Source: Thermoplasmata archaeon
GTDB taxonomy: Archaea; Thermoplasmatota; Thermoplasmata; Lutacidiplasmatales; UBA184
NCBI GenBank assembly: GCA_030043405.1
Contig: JASHXS010000118.1
Span: forward strand, 1 to 5,301
Length of the DNA: 5,301 nucleotides
Direction: 5' to 3'
The position numbers and the translations under genes were made by a program. Position 1 is the first letter of the stretch, and each line of letters opens with the position of its first letter. The notes under the pieces are model-generated. The model did not search any database. It saw only the letters and a program-made list of their open reading frames with translations, and was not told the origin of the DNA. This document shows positions 5,231 to 5,301 of the stretch, piece by piece.

Positions 5231-5301
5231 TGCGGTTGTCGGGATTCGAACCCGAGTAGGTAGCTTGGGAAGCTACCGTCCTAACCACTAGACCACAACC
5301 G
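5231..5301 (-). tRNA. tRNA-Gly (anticodon CCC), first base beyond the window
   Basis: On the minus strand the acceptor is (G)CGGTTG paired with CAACCGC (5232-5238 on the plus strand), with discriminator A (5231). The missing G1 should be at position 5302. The D-arm is GTCT/GGAC around AGTGGTTA. The anticodon stem is GTAGC/GCTAC with loop TTCCCAA, which puts anticodon CCC at 5267-5269. The variable loop is the short CTAC and the T-arm is TCGGG-TTCGAAT-CCCGA. There is no intron and no encoded CCA (TCC follows). The promoter is outside the window. It converges on the membrane-protein gene across an 11-bp gap with no visible terminator. Confidence 0.95.

Noticed and set aside
4500..5288. Minus-strand open frame of 262 codons opposite the membrane protein
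   Set aside because: The product is an Arg/Asp/Gly/Pro-rich shadow and runs through the tRNA-Gly gene. The plus-strand frame encodes clean membrane helices and family-like motifs.
1..5301. CRISPR array, insertion sequence, integrase site or phage genes
   Set aside because: No regular short direct repeats with spacers, terminal inverted repeats, transposase or integrase motifs, or duplicated tRNA 3' ends were seen.

Overview
The window looks archaeal. The evidence is a tRNA-Tyr gene interrupted by a 34-nt intron at the canonical archaeal position 37/38, the C1-G72 pair typical of archaeal tRNA-Tyr, tRNA 3' ends without an encoded CCA, and TATA boxes with a TTTA core about 27-30 bp upstream of the predicted transcription starts. 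The DNA is GC-rich. The large surface protein carries modules of the type GLPxGTxWxVxxNGxxYSS, which I associate with secreted proteins of Thermoplasmata-related archaea. I favour a GC-rich member of Thermoplasmatota, but this placement is inference.

Positions 1-4013 (minus strand) hold one very long open frame: at least 1337 codons, no stop, running off the left edge. It starts at a GTG with a signal peptide. A Ser/Thr/Asn linker follows, then six Asp-box-like motifs of a probable six-bladed beta-propeller. The rest is beta-rich modules in which GLPxGT-type repeats come to alternate with InlB-type repeats. The protein has more than 40 N-glycosylation sequons, 12 cysteines, tyrosine clusters and almost no basic residues; one stretch of about 460 residues has neither Lys nor Arg. 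It is very probably a secreted or cell-surface protein. Its TATA-like box lies about 27 bp from the GTG, so the mRNA is probably leaderless.

Positions 4014-4155 form a compact divergent promoter region. One TATA box serves the surface protein leftward and another serves tRNA-Tyr(GUA) rightward (4156-4261). The tRNA precursor can form competing helices, one between the D/anticodon strand and the intron and one between the 3' anticodon strand and the trailer.

Positions 4350-5219 (plus strand) encode a 289-residue multi-pass membrane protein resembling DUF6159. It is 88 bp downstream of the tRNA and has no obvious promoter of its own. It is followed after 11 bp by a convergent tRNA-Gly(CCC) gene (5231-5301, minus strand) that lacks only its first base at the window edge.

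No operon with an obvious shared pathway is visible. No mobile element, CRISPR array, origin or toxin-antitoxin pair was seen. The most notable content is the surface protein's composition and modular build, a codon-use break in its last visible repeat, and the refolding potential of the tRNA-Tyr precursor.
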